This document shows, piece after piece, positions 47,093 through 55,847 of a stretch of 64,000 nt of DNA; within the stretch, counting starts at the first letter, position 1; the number at the start of each line of letters is the position of its first letter. The DNA is taken from contig NZ_JAKKUT010000005.1 in NCBI RefSeq assembly GCF_029582805.1, positions 62,001 through 126,000 on the forward strand, written 5' to 3'. The notes under the pieces were generated by a model that worked only from the letters and a program-made list of their open reading frames with translations, did not search any database and was not told where the DNA came from. The translations under genes were made by a program, and so were the position numbers. This DNA comes from Candidatus Synechococcus calcipolaris G9. Lineage in GTDB: Bacteria; Cyanobacteriota; Cyanobacteriia; Thermosynechococcales; Thermosynechococcaceae.

Positions 47093-48109
47093 GTGGTTAG
47101 AGTTGCAATTAACGGTTTTGGTCGCATCGGCCGGAATTTTATGCGGTGCTGGCTCAAGCGCAAGGCCAACAGCAAATTAGATATTGTCGCCATTAACGAT
47201 ACATCCGATCCCCGCACCAATGCCCACCTGCTCAAGTACGACTCTATGCTGGGCACGTTCCATGATGCAGACATCACCTCCGATGAAAGTTGCATCTATG
47301 CTGATGGTAAGGCCTTCAAATGTGTATCTGATCGCAACCCCGAAAACCTACCCTGGGGTGCCTGGGATATTGACTTAGTCATTGAAGCTACGGGGGTATT
47401 TACAACCCGCGATGGCGCAAATAAGCACGTTAATGCTGGGGCAAAAAAGGTTTTAATTACTGCTCCTGGCAAGGGAAATGTCCCCACCTACGTCGTTGGC
47501 GTGAATCACAAAACCTTTGATCCCAATGAAACCATTTTAAGTAATGCCAGTTGTACCACCAACTGCCTTGCTCCCATTGTCAAGGTTCTCCACGAAGCCT
47601 TTACGATTCAACAGGGGATGATGACCACCACCCACAGCTATACCGGGGATCAACGGATTTTAGATGCCAGTCACCGGGATCTTCGCCGGGCCCGGGCCGC
47701 TGCCATTAATATTGTGCCTACCTCAACCGGGGCCGCCAAGGCTGTGGGTCTCGTGATTCCGGAACTCCAAGGTAAGCTAAACGGGATTGCCCTGCGCGTA
47801 CCTACTCCTAATGTGTCCGTTGTAGATTTTGTCGCCCAAGTAGAAAAACCCACGATCGCCGAGCAGGTGAATAATGTCCTCAAGGAAGCGGCGGAAGGGC
47901 CGATGCAGGGGATCATTCACTATAGTGATCTGGAACTGGTTTCCAGTGACTACAAAGGTCATGATGCCTCCTCCATTTTGGATGCGTCCCTAACCATGGT
48001 GATGGGGGGCAATATGGTTAAAGTGGTGGCCTGGTATGACAACGAGTGGGGCTACAGCCAACGGGTGTTAGACTTGGCCGAGCATGTGGCTGCAAACTGG
48101 TCAGTCTAG
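47093..48109 (+). CDS. gap2: NAD(P)-dependent glyceraldehyde-3-phosphate dehydrogenase (Calvin cycle, Gap2)
   Basis: This 338-residue GAPDH is of the photosynthetic Gap2 type, which in the Calvin cycle reduces 1,3-bisphosphoglycerate. It starts at GTG ([20 protein letters not shown]) after AGGAAGGG. Seen: [22 protein letters not shown], the catalytic [46 protein letters not shown], and [15 protein letters not shown]. The cyanobacterial enzyme accepts NADPH and NADH and is regulated through CP12. A GTATAA-like -10 lies about 20 bases upstream. The paralogue at 37707-38720 serves arsenate export instead. Confidence 0.97.
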   Translation: MVRVAINGFGRIGRNFMRCWLKRKANSKLDIVAINDTSDPRTNAHLLKYDSMLGTFHDADITSDESCIYADGKAFKCVSDRNPENLPWGAWDIDLVIEATGVFTTRDGANKHVNAGAKKVLITAPGKGNVPTYVVGVNHKTFDPNETILSNASCTTNCLAPIVKVLHEAFTIQQGMMTTTHSYTGDQRILDASHRDLRRARAAAINIVPTSTGAAKAVGLVIPELQGKLNGIALRVPTPNVSVVDFVAQVEKPTIAEQVNNVLKEAAEGPMQGIIHYSDLELVSSDYKGHDASSILDASLTMVMGGNMVKVVAWYDNEWGYSQRVLDLAEHVAANWSV

Positions 48110-48156
48110 GCGCGGTCTTTCAATTCAATTCAATTCCTTTTTCTTTTCCTTAAACT

Positions 48157-49302
48157 ATGCAAGACAAGGCAATGTTAATGATTCCCGGCCCCACACCGGT
48201 GCCGGAGTCAGTTCTTCTTTCCCTCGCTAAACATCCCATTGGCCATCGCAGTGGTGAATTTAGCCAGATTATGGCCGAGATTACGGCGGGATTGAAGTGG
48301 CTGCATCAAACCAAGAACGATGTCCTCATTTTGGCGGCCAGTGGAACCGGAGCCATGGAGGCCGGGATCATTAATGTCTTGAGCGCGGGCGATCTCGTGG
48401 TGGTGGGCTGTAATGGCAAATTTGGCGATCGCTGGGGAGAGGTTTGTGATGCCTATGGCCTCAAAACCGAGCGGATTACGGCTCCTTGGGGAAAACCCTT
48501 AGACCCGGATTCCTTTCGCCAAGTGCTTGAGGCAGACACCGATAAAACCATCAAAGCGGTGATCATTACCCACAGTGAAACCTCTACTGGCGTGATCAAT
48601 GATCTGGAAACGATCAATCGCTATGTGAAAGCCCATGGGGCCCTAATCATTGTGGATGCCGTCACCAGTTTAGGGGCCACCAATGTCCCTGTCGATGACT
48701 GGGGCCTAGATATTGTCGGTTCCGGTTCCCAAAAGGGCTACATGATGCCACCAGGTTTAGCCTTCGTGAGTGTGAGTGAAAAGGCTTGGGCGGCCTACCA
48801 AACCGCCACATTGCCCAAGTATTACCTGGATCTGGGTAAATATCGCAAAGATGCCCAGAAAAACACTACCCCCTTCACACCGCCAGTGAATCTCTTTTAT
48901 TCCCTGCATACTGCCCTAACCATAATGCAGAGGGAGGGACTAGAGGCGATCTTTGCCCGTCATCAGCGACTACAATCAGCCACCCGGGCCGCCATCAAAG
49001 CGATGAACTTCGCCCTTTTTGCCGAGGATGGGTGTGCAAGTCCCGCCATTACGGCCGTAGTTCCCCAGGGAATCGACGCGGAGACCGTGCGTAGCTTGAT
49101 GAAAAAGCGGTTTGATATTGCCCTCGCCGGTGGTCAGGATCATCTCAAGGGAGAGATTTTCCGGATTGGCCATTTGGGGTTTGTGGGCGATCGCGACATT
49201 TTAGCTGCCATTGCTGCCCTAGAGGCAGTGGTTTACGAGTTGGGCTATAAGAATTTTTCTCTAGGGGCGGGGGTGGCTGCCGCTGCTCAATGTATGGGTT
49301 AG
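48157..49302 (+). CDS. Class V aminotransferase (serine/alanine-glyoxylate type)
   Basis: This 381-residue pyridoxal-phosphate enzyme begins MLMIPGPTPVPESVLLSLAKHPIGHRSGEF, as in alanine- or serine-glyoxylate aminotransferases. The PLP lysine is in GSGSQKGYMMPPGLAF; ILAASGTGAMEAGIIN and THSETSTGVIND are also family signatures. In cyanobacteria this enzyme serves photorespiration and glycine/serine metabolism; older annotations call it the 42-kDa soluble hydrogenase subunit, a historical misnomer. It follows gap2 after 47 bases with no terminator, so the two may be co-transcribed. Confidence 0.92.
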   Translation: MQDKAMLMIPGPTPVPESVLLSLAKHPIGHRSGEFSQIMAEITAGLKWLHQTKNDVLILAASGTGAMEAGIINVLSAGDLVVVGCNGKFGDRWGEVCDAYGLKTERITAPWGKPLDPDSFRQVLEADTDKTIKAVIITHSETSTGVINDLETINRYVKAHGALIIVDAVTSLGATNVPVDDWGLDIVGSGSQKGYMMPPGLAFVSVSEKAWAAYQTATLPKYYLDLGKYRKDAQKNTTPFTPPVNLFYSLHTALTIMQREGLEAIFARHQRLQSATRAAIKAMNFALFAEDGCASPAITAVVPQGIDAETVRSLMKKRFDIALAGGQDHLKGEIFRIGHLGFVGDRDILAAIAALEAVVYELGYKNFSLGAGVAAAAQCMG

Positions 49303-49585
49303 TTTGATGTTAGACGGAAGCCCCGTAGTCTCATGTTTGACTACGCTGGATAGTGCTTTGCCTGATCGAAGAAACGTAATTGTTTTGAGTGATGGATAAT
49401 TTCCCTGAGCCTCGCCTCACATCATGGCTTCATACATCTTCAATCACCGCATTACAGGACGATTGATTAGAGACGCTTTGACTAACTGAATATACAGAAA
49501 TGAGGCTAAACAAGCTGTATCTAAGGATTAGTGGTGTTGCTAGTTTTGCCATGACTTTTGCCATATTGCAGATGAAGACATGATT

Positions 49586-49598
49586 AACGTGAGTTCGG
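49586..49598 (+). repeat. Left terminal inverted repeat of IS982 remnant
   Basis: AACGTGAGTTCGG, the exact reverse complement of 50453-50465. It lies 75 bases before the transposase ATG. Confidence 0.85.
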
Positions 49599-49660
49599 GA
49601 TAAGAGAGGGGCAGAACAGATAGGCTGAAAGTGCTCAATTCTCATCCCTCTGCTTGCCCT

Positions 49661-50451
49661 ATGCTTAGTCTAGAAGAGTTATTTTGCTACGTCGATGATT
49701 TCTGCCAACAGTTTGAACCGATGTGGCAGCAACAGTTGCTAGGCAATGGACTCGCTCATCGTAGTCGAAGGCGCAGTTTGTGTCTGAGCGAAATTATGAC
49801 GATTCTCATCGGCTTCCACCAGTCTTCCTATCGCAATTTCAAAGCTTACTACACCGAGAAGGTACACGCTCACTGGTGCTCTGCCTTTCCAGGCTTGGTT
49901 AGCTACGGGCGTTTTGTTGAGTGAATAAAGTTTGTCACAACCGTCGCATCCCTCAGCACAAAGTGTTTAAAAACTTGGCGGCATGCGGTAAAACTTCTGT
50001 GGATTGGTTCTTTGGCTTCAAGCTGCATCTGGTGATCAACGACAAAGGAGAGTTGCTCAACTTCACCTTCACACCAGGTAACACAGATGACCGTACACCT
50101 GTCCCTCAACTGCTGAAACACCTCTTTGGCAAGGTGTTTGCAGACAAGGGCTATATCTCCCAGAAATTGGCAAAATAGTTGATGGAGGCAACGGGGATAC
50201 AACTGATCACGAAGCTACGACGCAACATGAAGAATCGTTTGTTGGGATTGAGCGATCGCTTGATGCTGAGAAAACGGGCCATTATCGAGACAGTAATTGA
50301 TCAGTTGAAGAACATTTCTCAAATTGAACACTCTCGCCACCGTTCCCCGATCAATTGCTTAGTGAACATTGTCTGTGGGCTAATTGCCTATACTCACCAA
50401 CCGAAGAAGCCCTCCATTGCCATTGATCACCATTTGCTCACAGTTGCTTAA
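49661..50451 (+). pseudogene. IS982-family transposase, inactivated
   Basis: The transposase is recognisable from [20 protein letters not shown] through [17 protein letters not shown] to GRFVE, where TGA stops the first frame (49922-49924). The sequence resumes in another frame with KVCHNRRIPQHKVFKNL, SVDWFFGFKLHLVI and GELLNFTFTPGNTDDR. A TAG stop (50176-50178) interrupts it before the last part ([43 protein letters not shown]). About 30 residues normally found between RFVE and KVCHNRR, including catalytic-domain sequence, are missing. The element therefore cannot move by itself. Confidence 0.9.
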
Positions 50452-50452
50452 A

Positions 50453-50465
50453 CCGAACTCACGTT
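50453..50465 (-). repeat. Right terminal inverted repeat of IS982 remnant
   Basis: CCGAACTCACGTT, pairing with 49586-49598. It is directly followed by TTTT and then the 3' end of the amidotransferase gene. Confidence 0.85.
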
Positions 50466-50476
50466 TTTTAAGAATC

Positions 50477-51280
50477 TCACCGACCCTTCTCAAGGGGGGA
50501 AGCTAGGGAAATCCTGTTTGGCTCTAAAACTATCTTTTCGATGAATTGGCGAATGAGTTGGTTGGAAATAGGGGTTTCTTGAACCTTTTGAATCATCTGC
50601 TGGAGGTGCTCGGGATCATCAAAGTAGCGATCGCAGTATCGACTAATACGGGCAATCAAATCCTGGCGATCCACCTCTGGATGGAATTGGAAACCATAGA
50701 AGGGTAGGTTGGGCAAACGAAAGGCATGGTAGGGACAGCGATCGCTCTGGGCCAGATGGATCACTCCCTCAGGTAAGGTGAGGGCCCGCTCCTGGTGTCC
50801 CGATACCGCTAAAAATGAATCGGGGACATCCTGAAACAGGGGATCGGTTTGGGCTGCTGGCGTTAAGGAAATTCGGTAGGTTCCCATTTCCATATTGGGG
50901 CGATCCAGAATAATCGTGCCTCCTAGGGCTTGCACCGCAATTTGAAAGCCAAAACAGGAGGCCAATACCGGAATTTTGCGTTCAATGCAGGACAACAGTA
51001 GGGCTTCCGCAGCGGGCACAAAGGGATAGCGATCGGGGTGGAGAACCGATGCATCGCTGGAACCGCCGACAAAGAGTGCGTCATAGCCATCAATGACATT
51101 AGGGGTGAAATCCGGGCAGTCAAAGCCATTCAACACCGTAAATTGGTGCGCATTGAGGTGACTAAAGCGGATAAACTCCGCTAGTTCTTCCGCCTGGGTC
51201 GTGGGATCATTTCTGGCCTGTAAAAGTAGGATTCTGAGATGTTCTGGGCAGGGATTGGGGCTGGATGTTGAAGAATTCAT
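50477..51280 (-). CDS. Class I glutamine amidotransferase-like protein
   Basis: This 267-residue stand-alone glutaminase-type domain is of the GuaA/GMP-synthase amidotransferase kind. The nucleophile is in VLASCFGFQIAVQALGG, with the partner histidine and glutamate in YGFQFHPEV. FVGGSSDASV forms the oxyanion-hole region. There is no synthetase domain, so the partner or substrate is unknown; such proteins are often annotated as GMP synthase-like. The last residues (SPLEKGR) are encoded next to the IS982 right end, and it is possible the original 3' end was changed by that insertion. The start codon is 35 bases from the crcB stop, on the same strand. Confidence 0.85.
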   Translation of the reverse strand: MNSSTSSPNPCPEHLRILLLQARNDPTTQAEELAEFIRFSHLNAHQFTVLNGFDCPDFTPNVIDGYDALFVGGSSDASVLHPDRYPFVPAAEALLLSCIERKIPVLASCFGFQIAVQALGGTIILDRPNMEMGTYRISLTPAAQTDPLFQDVPDSFLAVSGHQERALTLPEGVIHLAQSDRCPYHAFRLPNLPFYGFQFHPEVDRQDLIARISRYCDRYFDDPEHLQQMIQKVQETPISNQLIRQFIEKIVLEPNRISLASPLEKGR

Positions 51281-51314
51281 TGCTTGTATTGCTAAGTTTT
51301 TTGGTTTTTATATC

Positions 51315-51701
51315 CTAAAAGAAATGGCATCCCAAAAAATAGCTGATCCCACAACAGAGAATCCCAGAAAGAACCGTACTCAAACTATAGAGCCAGCCCC
51401 AGGGGCGATCGCCCCGCTCAAAAAGACGGTAGGCATCTAAACCAAAGGTCGAGAAGGTGGTATAGCCCCCTAAGAAACCAATACCGATAAACAGCCAGAG
51501 TCCATGGGGAAGATGGGGATGAACCTTAAAAAAGGCCGCAAAACCACCGATCAGAAAACTACCGGAAAAGTTGATCACGCTGGTGGCAATGGGATAGGTT
51601 CCCCCCAACCATTCCGTGAGCCAAAACCCAACATAAAAGCGGCTGAGGGCACCGGCAACAGCTCCAGCACTAACAAATAGGGGATGGGCAAGCTCATTCA
51701 T
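51315..51701 (-). CDS. crcB: Fluoride channel CrcB/Fluc
   Basis: This is a 128-residue four-helix fluoride-specific ion channel that works as a dual-topology dimer. The start is ATG 51701 (MNELAHPLFVSAGAVAGALSR); a longer frame would run backwards through the tRNA gene. Signature sequences are GALSRFYVG, INFSGSFLIGGFAAFF and the pore motif GFLGGYTTFSTFGLDAYRL, including the conserved TTFSTF. The single copy suggests a homodimer. Only 38 bases separate its start from the divergent tRNA gene, too little for a fluoride riboswitch. It is probably co-transcribed with the amidotransferase gene downstream. Confidence 0.95.
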   Translation of the reverse strand: MNELAHPLFVSAGAVAGALSRFYVGFWLTEWLGGTYPIATSVINFSGSFLIGGFAAFFKVHPHLPHGLWLFIGIGFLGGYTTFSTFGLDAYRLFERGDRPWGWLYSLSTVLSGILCCGISYFLGCHFF

Positions 51702-51739
51702 AATATTCTTTTGGCCATAGTACAATATTATGATCATCT

Positions 51740-51826
51740 GGAGAGGTGGCAGAGCGGTTGAATGCGCTTGACTCGAAATCAAGTTTAGGGTCACACCTAA
51801 CGGGGGTTCGAATCCCCCCCTCTCCG
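51740..51826 (+). tRNA. tRNA-Ser (anticodon CGA)
   Basis: It folds as an 87-base class II tRNA: acceptor GGAGAGG with CCTCTCC plus discriminator G, anticodon stem CTTGA/TCAAG with loop CTCGAAA (anticodon CGA, decoding UCG), a long variable arm (TTTAGGGTCACACCTAA), and T arm GGGGG-TTCGAAT-CCCCC. The CCA end is not encoded. A possible -10 element TACAAT lies at 51721-51726. Confidence 0.97.
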
Positions 51827-51851
51827 TTCCGGGCGATCGCCATGAGCTTCC

Positions 51852-52025
51852 CTAAAAGGATTTTCCCTGCGGTGGGTTATTTTTCAAATAGGTTTCCACG
51901 GCATCCTTCGCTTCTTTTAATCCCAAACCAGTTTTCAGCCGCGTAATTTTGATGGCTTCAATCAGATTGCCCTTCTCTGCGGCCATCATTGCAGCGATCG
52001 GAAGCGTATCACCCTGATTGTTCAT
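51852..52025 (-). CDS. Mini-protein resembling the ribosomal L7/L12 C-terminal domain
   Basis: This 57-residue protein starts at ATG 52025, with AGGGCGG seven bases upstream; a longer frame to 52046 is less likely. Its body, AEKGNLIEAIKITRLKTGLG followed by LKEAKDAVETYLKNN, matches the last two-thirds of the L7/L12 C-terminal domain, where the equivalent is VIKVVREITGLGLKEAKxLVE. It lacks the N-terminal dimerisation domain and hinge of L7/L12. Such short L7/L12-like proteins exist in cyanobacteria but have no established role. It could contact translation factors or simply share the fold. Confidence 0.72.
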   Translation of the reverse strand: MNNQGDTLPIAAMMAAEKGNLIEAIKITRLKTGLGLKEAKDAVETYLKNNPPQGKSF

Positions 52026-52106
52026 TTTTAGCCGCCCTAAGGACAAGGATTATTCCTAATTTTACTAGCCTTTTAGAGGGCAATCCCTAGGGGGGAATCT
52101 TCCGGC

Positions 52107-52132
52107 TATACTAAAAATAACGTAGTCGTTAT
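52107..52132 (+). promoter_or_regulatory. -10 element and palindromic operator of the FMN reductase gene
   Basis: TATACT at 52107-52112 is followed by the inverted repeat ATAACG-TAGT-CGTTAT at 52117-52132, ending 14 bases before the ATG. A near-identical palindrome, in inverted orientation, covers the -10 region of the Prx-Grx gene at 63124-63139. Bases 52121-52133 are the exact reverse complement of 63123-63135 (13 of 13). A repressor bound here would block transcription start. Confidence 0.55.
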
Positions 52133-52146
52133 GAGTTTATTTAACT

Positions 52147-52704
52147 ATGGTGAAATTTGTAGGTTGGGCCGGGAGTCTGCGCCCTGAGTCCTATTCCCAG
52201 ATGGCCTTAGATTTAGCCATTACTAAAGCGGCGGCCCAAGGGGTAGAGATAGAGAAGCTGGATCTCCGCCAGATGACCCTGCCCTTTTGCACCGGAGCCG
52301 AGACCTACCCTGACTATGCCGATGTGGCCCTATTGCAGGAGAAGGTGAAGACCGCTGATGGTCTGCTTTTAGTCACACCGGAATACCATGGCAGTGTCAG
52401 TGGTGTTCTCAAAAACTCCTTAGACCTCCTGGGCTTTGACGAGTTAAGCGGCAAGGTGGTGGCCATGGTGAGCATTTTGGGGGGGCAGGCCAATAGCAAT
52501 GCCCTTAACGATCTACGGGTGATTTTACGGTGGGTTCATGCCTGGGTCATTCCTGAGCAGGTGGCGATCGCCCAAGCGTGGCAGGCCTTTACCCCGGAGG
52601 GGAACCTCAAGGATGGAAAACTGGATGAACGGTTGGACAAATTAGTTCATAGTCTGATCACCCACACCCAGACCCTTCGCCCAACTGAGGTATCTGGGAA
52701 ATAG
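52147..52704 (+). CDS. NADPH-dependent FMN reductase family protein
   Basis: This 185-residue flavodoxin-like protein has the FMN phosphate loop WAGSLRPESYSQMAL near the start, TLPFCTGAETYPDYAD, LLVTPEYHGSVSGVLKNSLDLL and VVAMVSILGGQANSNALNDLR. The family reduces quinones, flavins or chromate with NAD(P)H as cytosolic dimers or tetramers; ArsH is a relative but lacks this exact pattern. The ATG is preceded by an AT-rich leader with a palindromic operator shared with the Prx-Grx gene, which suggests control by oxidants or electrophiles. It is a single gene, 59 bases before shc. Confidence 0.9.
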   Translation: MVKFVGWAGSLRPESYSQMALDLAITKAAAQGVEIEKLDLRQMTLPFCTGAETYPDYADVALLQEKVKTADGLLLVTPEYHGSVSGVLKNSLDLLGFDELSGKVVAMVSILGGQANSNALNDLRVILRWVHAWVIPEQVAIAQAWQAFTPEGNLKDGKLDERLDKLVHSLITHTQTLRPTEVSGK

Positions 52705-52763
52705 GATTGATTCTAAGGGATCCGGGCCGCTAAACTATGGGTCAGTGTTGATTGATTCACTCT

Positions 52764-54680
52764 ATGCAAACCCAGACCTCCCCTAGTACATCCCAAATTG
52801 ACCAGGCGATCGCCGCGAGTCAAAATTATTTACTATCGCAACAATATCCAGACGGGTACTGGTGGGTTGAGCTAGAGTCCAATGTCACCATGACCGCCGA
52901 AGTGGTCTTGCTCCACAAACTTTGGGGTACAGATAGCTCCCGGCCCATGGCTAAGGCAGCCCATTATCTGCGATCGCACCAGCGGGATCATGGCGGTTGG
53001 GAACTCTTCTATGGGGATGGGGGAGACCTGAGTACCTCCGTTGAGGCCTACATGACCCTGCGCTTACTGGGAGCAGAAATCGAAGATCCGGCCCTCGTCA
53101 AGGCACGGCAATTTATCCTCGCCCGGGGCGGTATTAGTAAAACCCGCATTTTTACCAAACTCCACCTAGCCCTCATTGGGTGCTACGATTGGCGCGGCAT
53201 TCCCTCCCTACCCCCTTGGGTAATGCTCCTACCGGAAGGAAGCCCCTTTACGATCTATGAAATGTCGAGTTGGGCCCGCAGTAGCACCGTTCCCCTTCTC
53301 ATCGTCATGGATCGCAAGCCCATTTACATCACGGATCCAGCCATTACTCTTGATGAACTCTACGCAGAAGGGCGGGAAAATGTCTCCTGGAGTTTACCCC
53401 GCAAGGGGGACTGGACCGATGCCTTTATTGCCCTAGATCAGGTCTTTAAGTTCTGCGAGCAGATGGATCTAGTTCCACTACGGGAAGAAGGCCTGAAGGC
53501 GGCGGAAAAATGGGTACTAGAGCGACAGGAAGCCAGTGGCGATTGGGGCGGCATTATTCCGGCCATGCTCAATTCCCTATTGGCATTGCGGGCCCTCAAC
53601 TATGGGGTCGATGATCCGATTGTGCAGCGGGGATTAGCCTCTGTGGATCGCTTTGCCATTGAAACCGAGACGGAGTACCGGGTTCAGCCTTGTATTTCAC
53701 CGGTGTGGGACACTGCCCTCGTGATGCGGGCCCTGGTAGATTCTGGATTAGCTCCGGATCATCCGGCCCTGGTAAAGGCAGGGGAATGGTTATTGTCGAA
53801 GCAAATTTTAGACTATGGCGACTGGGCGGTAAAAAATCCAGGGGGTAAGCCGGGAGCCTGGGCCTTTGAATTTGAAAACCGCTTTTATCCCGATGTGGAT
53901 GACACCGCAGTGGTCGTCATGGCCCTGGATGCCGTACAGTTGCCGGATGAAGCGGTGAAGCAAAAGGCGATCCATCGAGCCGTGGATTGGATTGTCTCCA
54001 TGCAATGTCGGCCCGGCGGCTGGGCAGCCTTTGATATTGACAATGATCAAGAGTGGTTGAACCTGGTTCCCTATGGGGACCTCAAGGCAATGATTGATCC
54101 GAATACGGCGGATGTCACGGCCCGCGTCCTGGAAATGGTGGCTCGCTGCGATTTGACCCTAGAGAGCGATGTCATCGATAAGGCCCTGGCTTACCTGCGA
54201 ACGGAACAGGAACCGGAGGGCTGCTGGTTTGGCCGCTGGGGTGTGAACTATATCTATGGAACCAGTGGGGTTTTAGCCGCCCTAGCCCTCATTGCCCCTC
54301 GCTACGATCGCTGGCGGATTCGCCGGGCCGTGGAGTGGCTAGAGCAATGTCAAAATACGGATGGGGGTTGGGGAGAAACCTGCTGGAGCTACAATGATCC
54401 CTCCCTCAAGGGCAAGGGTAATAGTACCCCCTCCCAAACCGCCTGGGCCCTGATTGGTCTTTTCGCCGCCGGGGACAGTATGGGCGAGTATGCCGAAGCG
54501 GCCATTGAACGGGGGATGGCGTATCTTTTGAGTCATCAACAGCCAGAGGGAACCTGGAATGAAGATTACTTTACCGGTACTGGCTTTCCCTGCCACTTCT
54601 ATCTGAAATACCACCTCTATCAACAGCATTTTCCCTTGACGGCCCTAGGGCGATACCGGCGTTGGCAACAAACCTCGTGA
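52764..54680 (+). CDS. shc: Squalene-hopene cyclase
   Basis: This 638-residue membrane-associated triterpene cyclase folds squalene into hopene, the parent of hopanoids that order bacterial membranes. The start is ATG 52764 (MQTQTSPSTSQIDQAI); a TTG four codons earlier is unlikely. The catalytic acid motif DVDDTA is at residues 377-382. Several QW repeats are present (DGYWWVELES, DHGGWELFYGDGGDLS, RPGGWAAFDIDND, EGCWFGRWGVNYIYGT, TDGGWGETCWSYNDP, EGTWNEDYFTGTGFP). Length is normal. The DMT transporter gene starts 8 bases after the stop. Confidence 0.98.
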   Translation: MQTQTSPSTSQIDQAIAASQNYLLSQQYPDGYWWVELESNVTMTAEVVLLHKLWGTDSSRPMAKAAHYLRSHQRDHGGWELFYGDGGDLSTSVEAYMTLRLLGAEIEDPALVKARQFILARGGISKTRIFTKLHLALIGCYDWRGIPSLPPWVMLLPEGSPFTIYEMSSWARSSTVPLLIVMDRKPIYITDPAITLDELYAEGRENVSWSLPRKGDWTDAFIALDQVFKFCEQMDLVPLREEGLKAAEKWVLERQEASGDWGGIIPAMLNSLLALRALNYGVDDPIVQRGLASVDRFAIETETEYRVQPCISPVWDTALVMRALVDSGLAPDHPALVKAGEWLLSKQILDYGDWAVKNPGGKPGAWAFEFENRFYPDVDDTAVVVMALDAVQLPDEAVKQKAIHRAVDWIVSMQCRPGGWAAFDIDNDQEWLNLVPYGDLKAMIDPNTADVTARVLEMVARCDLTLESDVIDKALAYLRTEQEPEGCWFGRWGVNYIYGTSGVLAALALIAPRYDRWRIRRAVEWLEQCQNTDGGWGETCWSYNDPSLKGKGNSTPSQTAWALIGLFAAGDSMGEYAEAAIERGMAYLLSHQQPEGTWNEDYFTGTGFPCHFYLKYHLYQQHFPLTALGRYRRWQQTS

Positions 54681-54687
54681 GATATTC

Positions 54688-55731
54688 GTGAGATACCCTC
54701 GCCTATTGGCTGCCATTCCGGGTCGGGTTTATTTACTCGTTGCGGTCATTCTTTTTGCGGCCTCCAATTCAGTGGTGCGCTTACTGACGGACTTGGGCCA
54801 GGCCCATCTCATGGATGGCAGAAACCCCATTACCTTTTGCAATGTCCTATTTGTGGGTAATCTTTGTGCATTGCTTGCCCTAATAGCCCTTTACTATCCC
54901 CAATTACAATGGACTCAGATCAAGCCATTGACGAAAAAGGATTGGTTAGGGCTACTGGGGGTGTCTATCCTAGCTGGGGCGATCGCCCCGGCGTTGTTTT
55001 TTAAGGCCCTAGAACTGACGGACGTGAATAATGTTGTCCTCATTAGTCGGGTGGAGCCGCCCCTGGGGTTAGCTTTGGCAGTGTGGTTCCTGGGATCGCC
55101 CATTAATCGCTGGGTGGGGGTGGGAGCAGCAATTTCATTTTTGGGCGTTTTTCTAGCCATTGTCTGGCCCTCTGCCCAGGGGGATGGGATGCCCTGGCTG
55201 GAGATGACCATCGGCCGCGGTGAACTCCTGGCAGTCTTGGGGGCCGTTGCCGCCGCGATCGCCACGATCATTAGTAAACTGTCCCTCAATGCTATTTCCT
55301 TTGGCATCTTCAATGTTCTGCGTACCGCCATTGCCACGATTTTGTTCTTTGTTGTGGGAACAGTGCTTTTTGGCATTGAGCATTTTATGGATGCCTTCTC
55401 TCCCTTTGTTTGGCAATGGATGATGATTTATGGGTTGGTCATTGTTGTCGCAGGGCAGTTGAGTTGGTTTGAGGGTTTGAAGCGAACCACCGCATCGGAT
55501 GTTTCCCTGATCAGTTCCTTTAGTCCCATTGCCGGAGTCTTCGCCGCCTATCTGCTTTTGGGTGAAGTCCCTACCCTGGCCCAATATATAGGGGGCGGAG
55601 TCATTATTTTGGGGATGATGATTAATCAGGTGGGTGTGGTCAAGCTATCGGAATCCCGCCAAGTGGCTCCATCCCTGGCATTTCAGAAAAGACTAGATGC
55701 TGATGCGGGGACGGGTTTTAAGGGCCTTTGA
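54688..55731 (+). CDS. EamA/DMT family transporter
   Basis: This 347-residue membrane protein has about ten hydrophobic helices in two EamA repeats. Typical sequences are GRVYLLVAVILFAASNSVVRLL, ALFFKALELTDVNNVVLISRVEPPLGLALAVWFLG, GELLAVLGAVAAAIATIISKL and LISSFSPIAGVFAAYLLLGE. EamA proteins export or import amino acids and other metabolites; the substrate here is unknown. Translation is predicted from GTG 54688, 8 bases after the shc stop. The junction consists of an 11-base near-repeat (TCGTGAGATA twice), so start assignment is slightly uncertain. Likely co-transcribed with shc. Confidence 0.88.
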   Translation: MRYPRLLAAIPGRVYLLVAVILFAASNSVVRLLTDLGQAHLMDGRNPITFCNVLFVGNLCALLALIALYYPQLQWTQIKPLTKKDWLGLLGVSILAGAIAPALFFKALELTDVNNVVLISRVEPPLGLALAVWFLGSPINRWVGVGAAISFLGVFLAIVWPSAQGDGMPWLEMTIGRGELLAVLGAVAAAIATIISKLSLNAISFGIFNVLRTAIATILFFVVGTVLFGIEHFMDAFSPFVWQWMMIYGLVIVVAGQLSWFEGLKRTTASDVSLISSFSPIAGVFAAYLLLGEVPTLAQYIGGGVIILGMMINQVGVVKLSESRQVAPSLAFQKRLDADAGTGFKGL

Positions 55732-55847
55732 TACCTTGTAAGCTCAGACTCTTCTTAAGCTAACCCTAATCTTAATCTGCATACACTGAACAAGACGCTA
55801 GGGTATAACCTCTCGTGTTCGTTGCGATCGCCTGTGAGGAGTTTGCT

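Larger units (their letters stand above)
49586..50465 (+). mobile_element. Degenerate IS982-family insertion sequence
   Basis: The element is bounded by 13-base perfect inverted repeats: AACGTGAGTTCGG at 49586-49598 and CCGAACTCACGTT at 50453-50465. The ~880-base span is shorter than the usual ~1 kb because the transposase has an internal deletion. No clear target-site duplication is seen. It has landed 11 bases from the stop codon of the amidotransferase gene. The ~280 bases to its left (49303-49585) hold no gene; they contain only a 7-base-stem hairpin, CGTAGTC...GACTACG at 49324-49345. Confidence 0.88.

Noticed and set aside
51702..51739. A fluoride riboswitch before crcB
   Set aside because: Only 38 bases separate crcB from the tRNA gene and no pseudoknot-like pattern is visible.
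51699..51794. A longer crcB start upstream of 51701
   Set aside because: It would run through the tRNA-Ser gene in antisense and add residues unlike the family.
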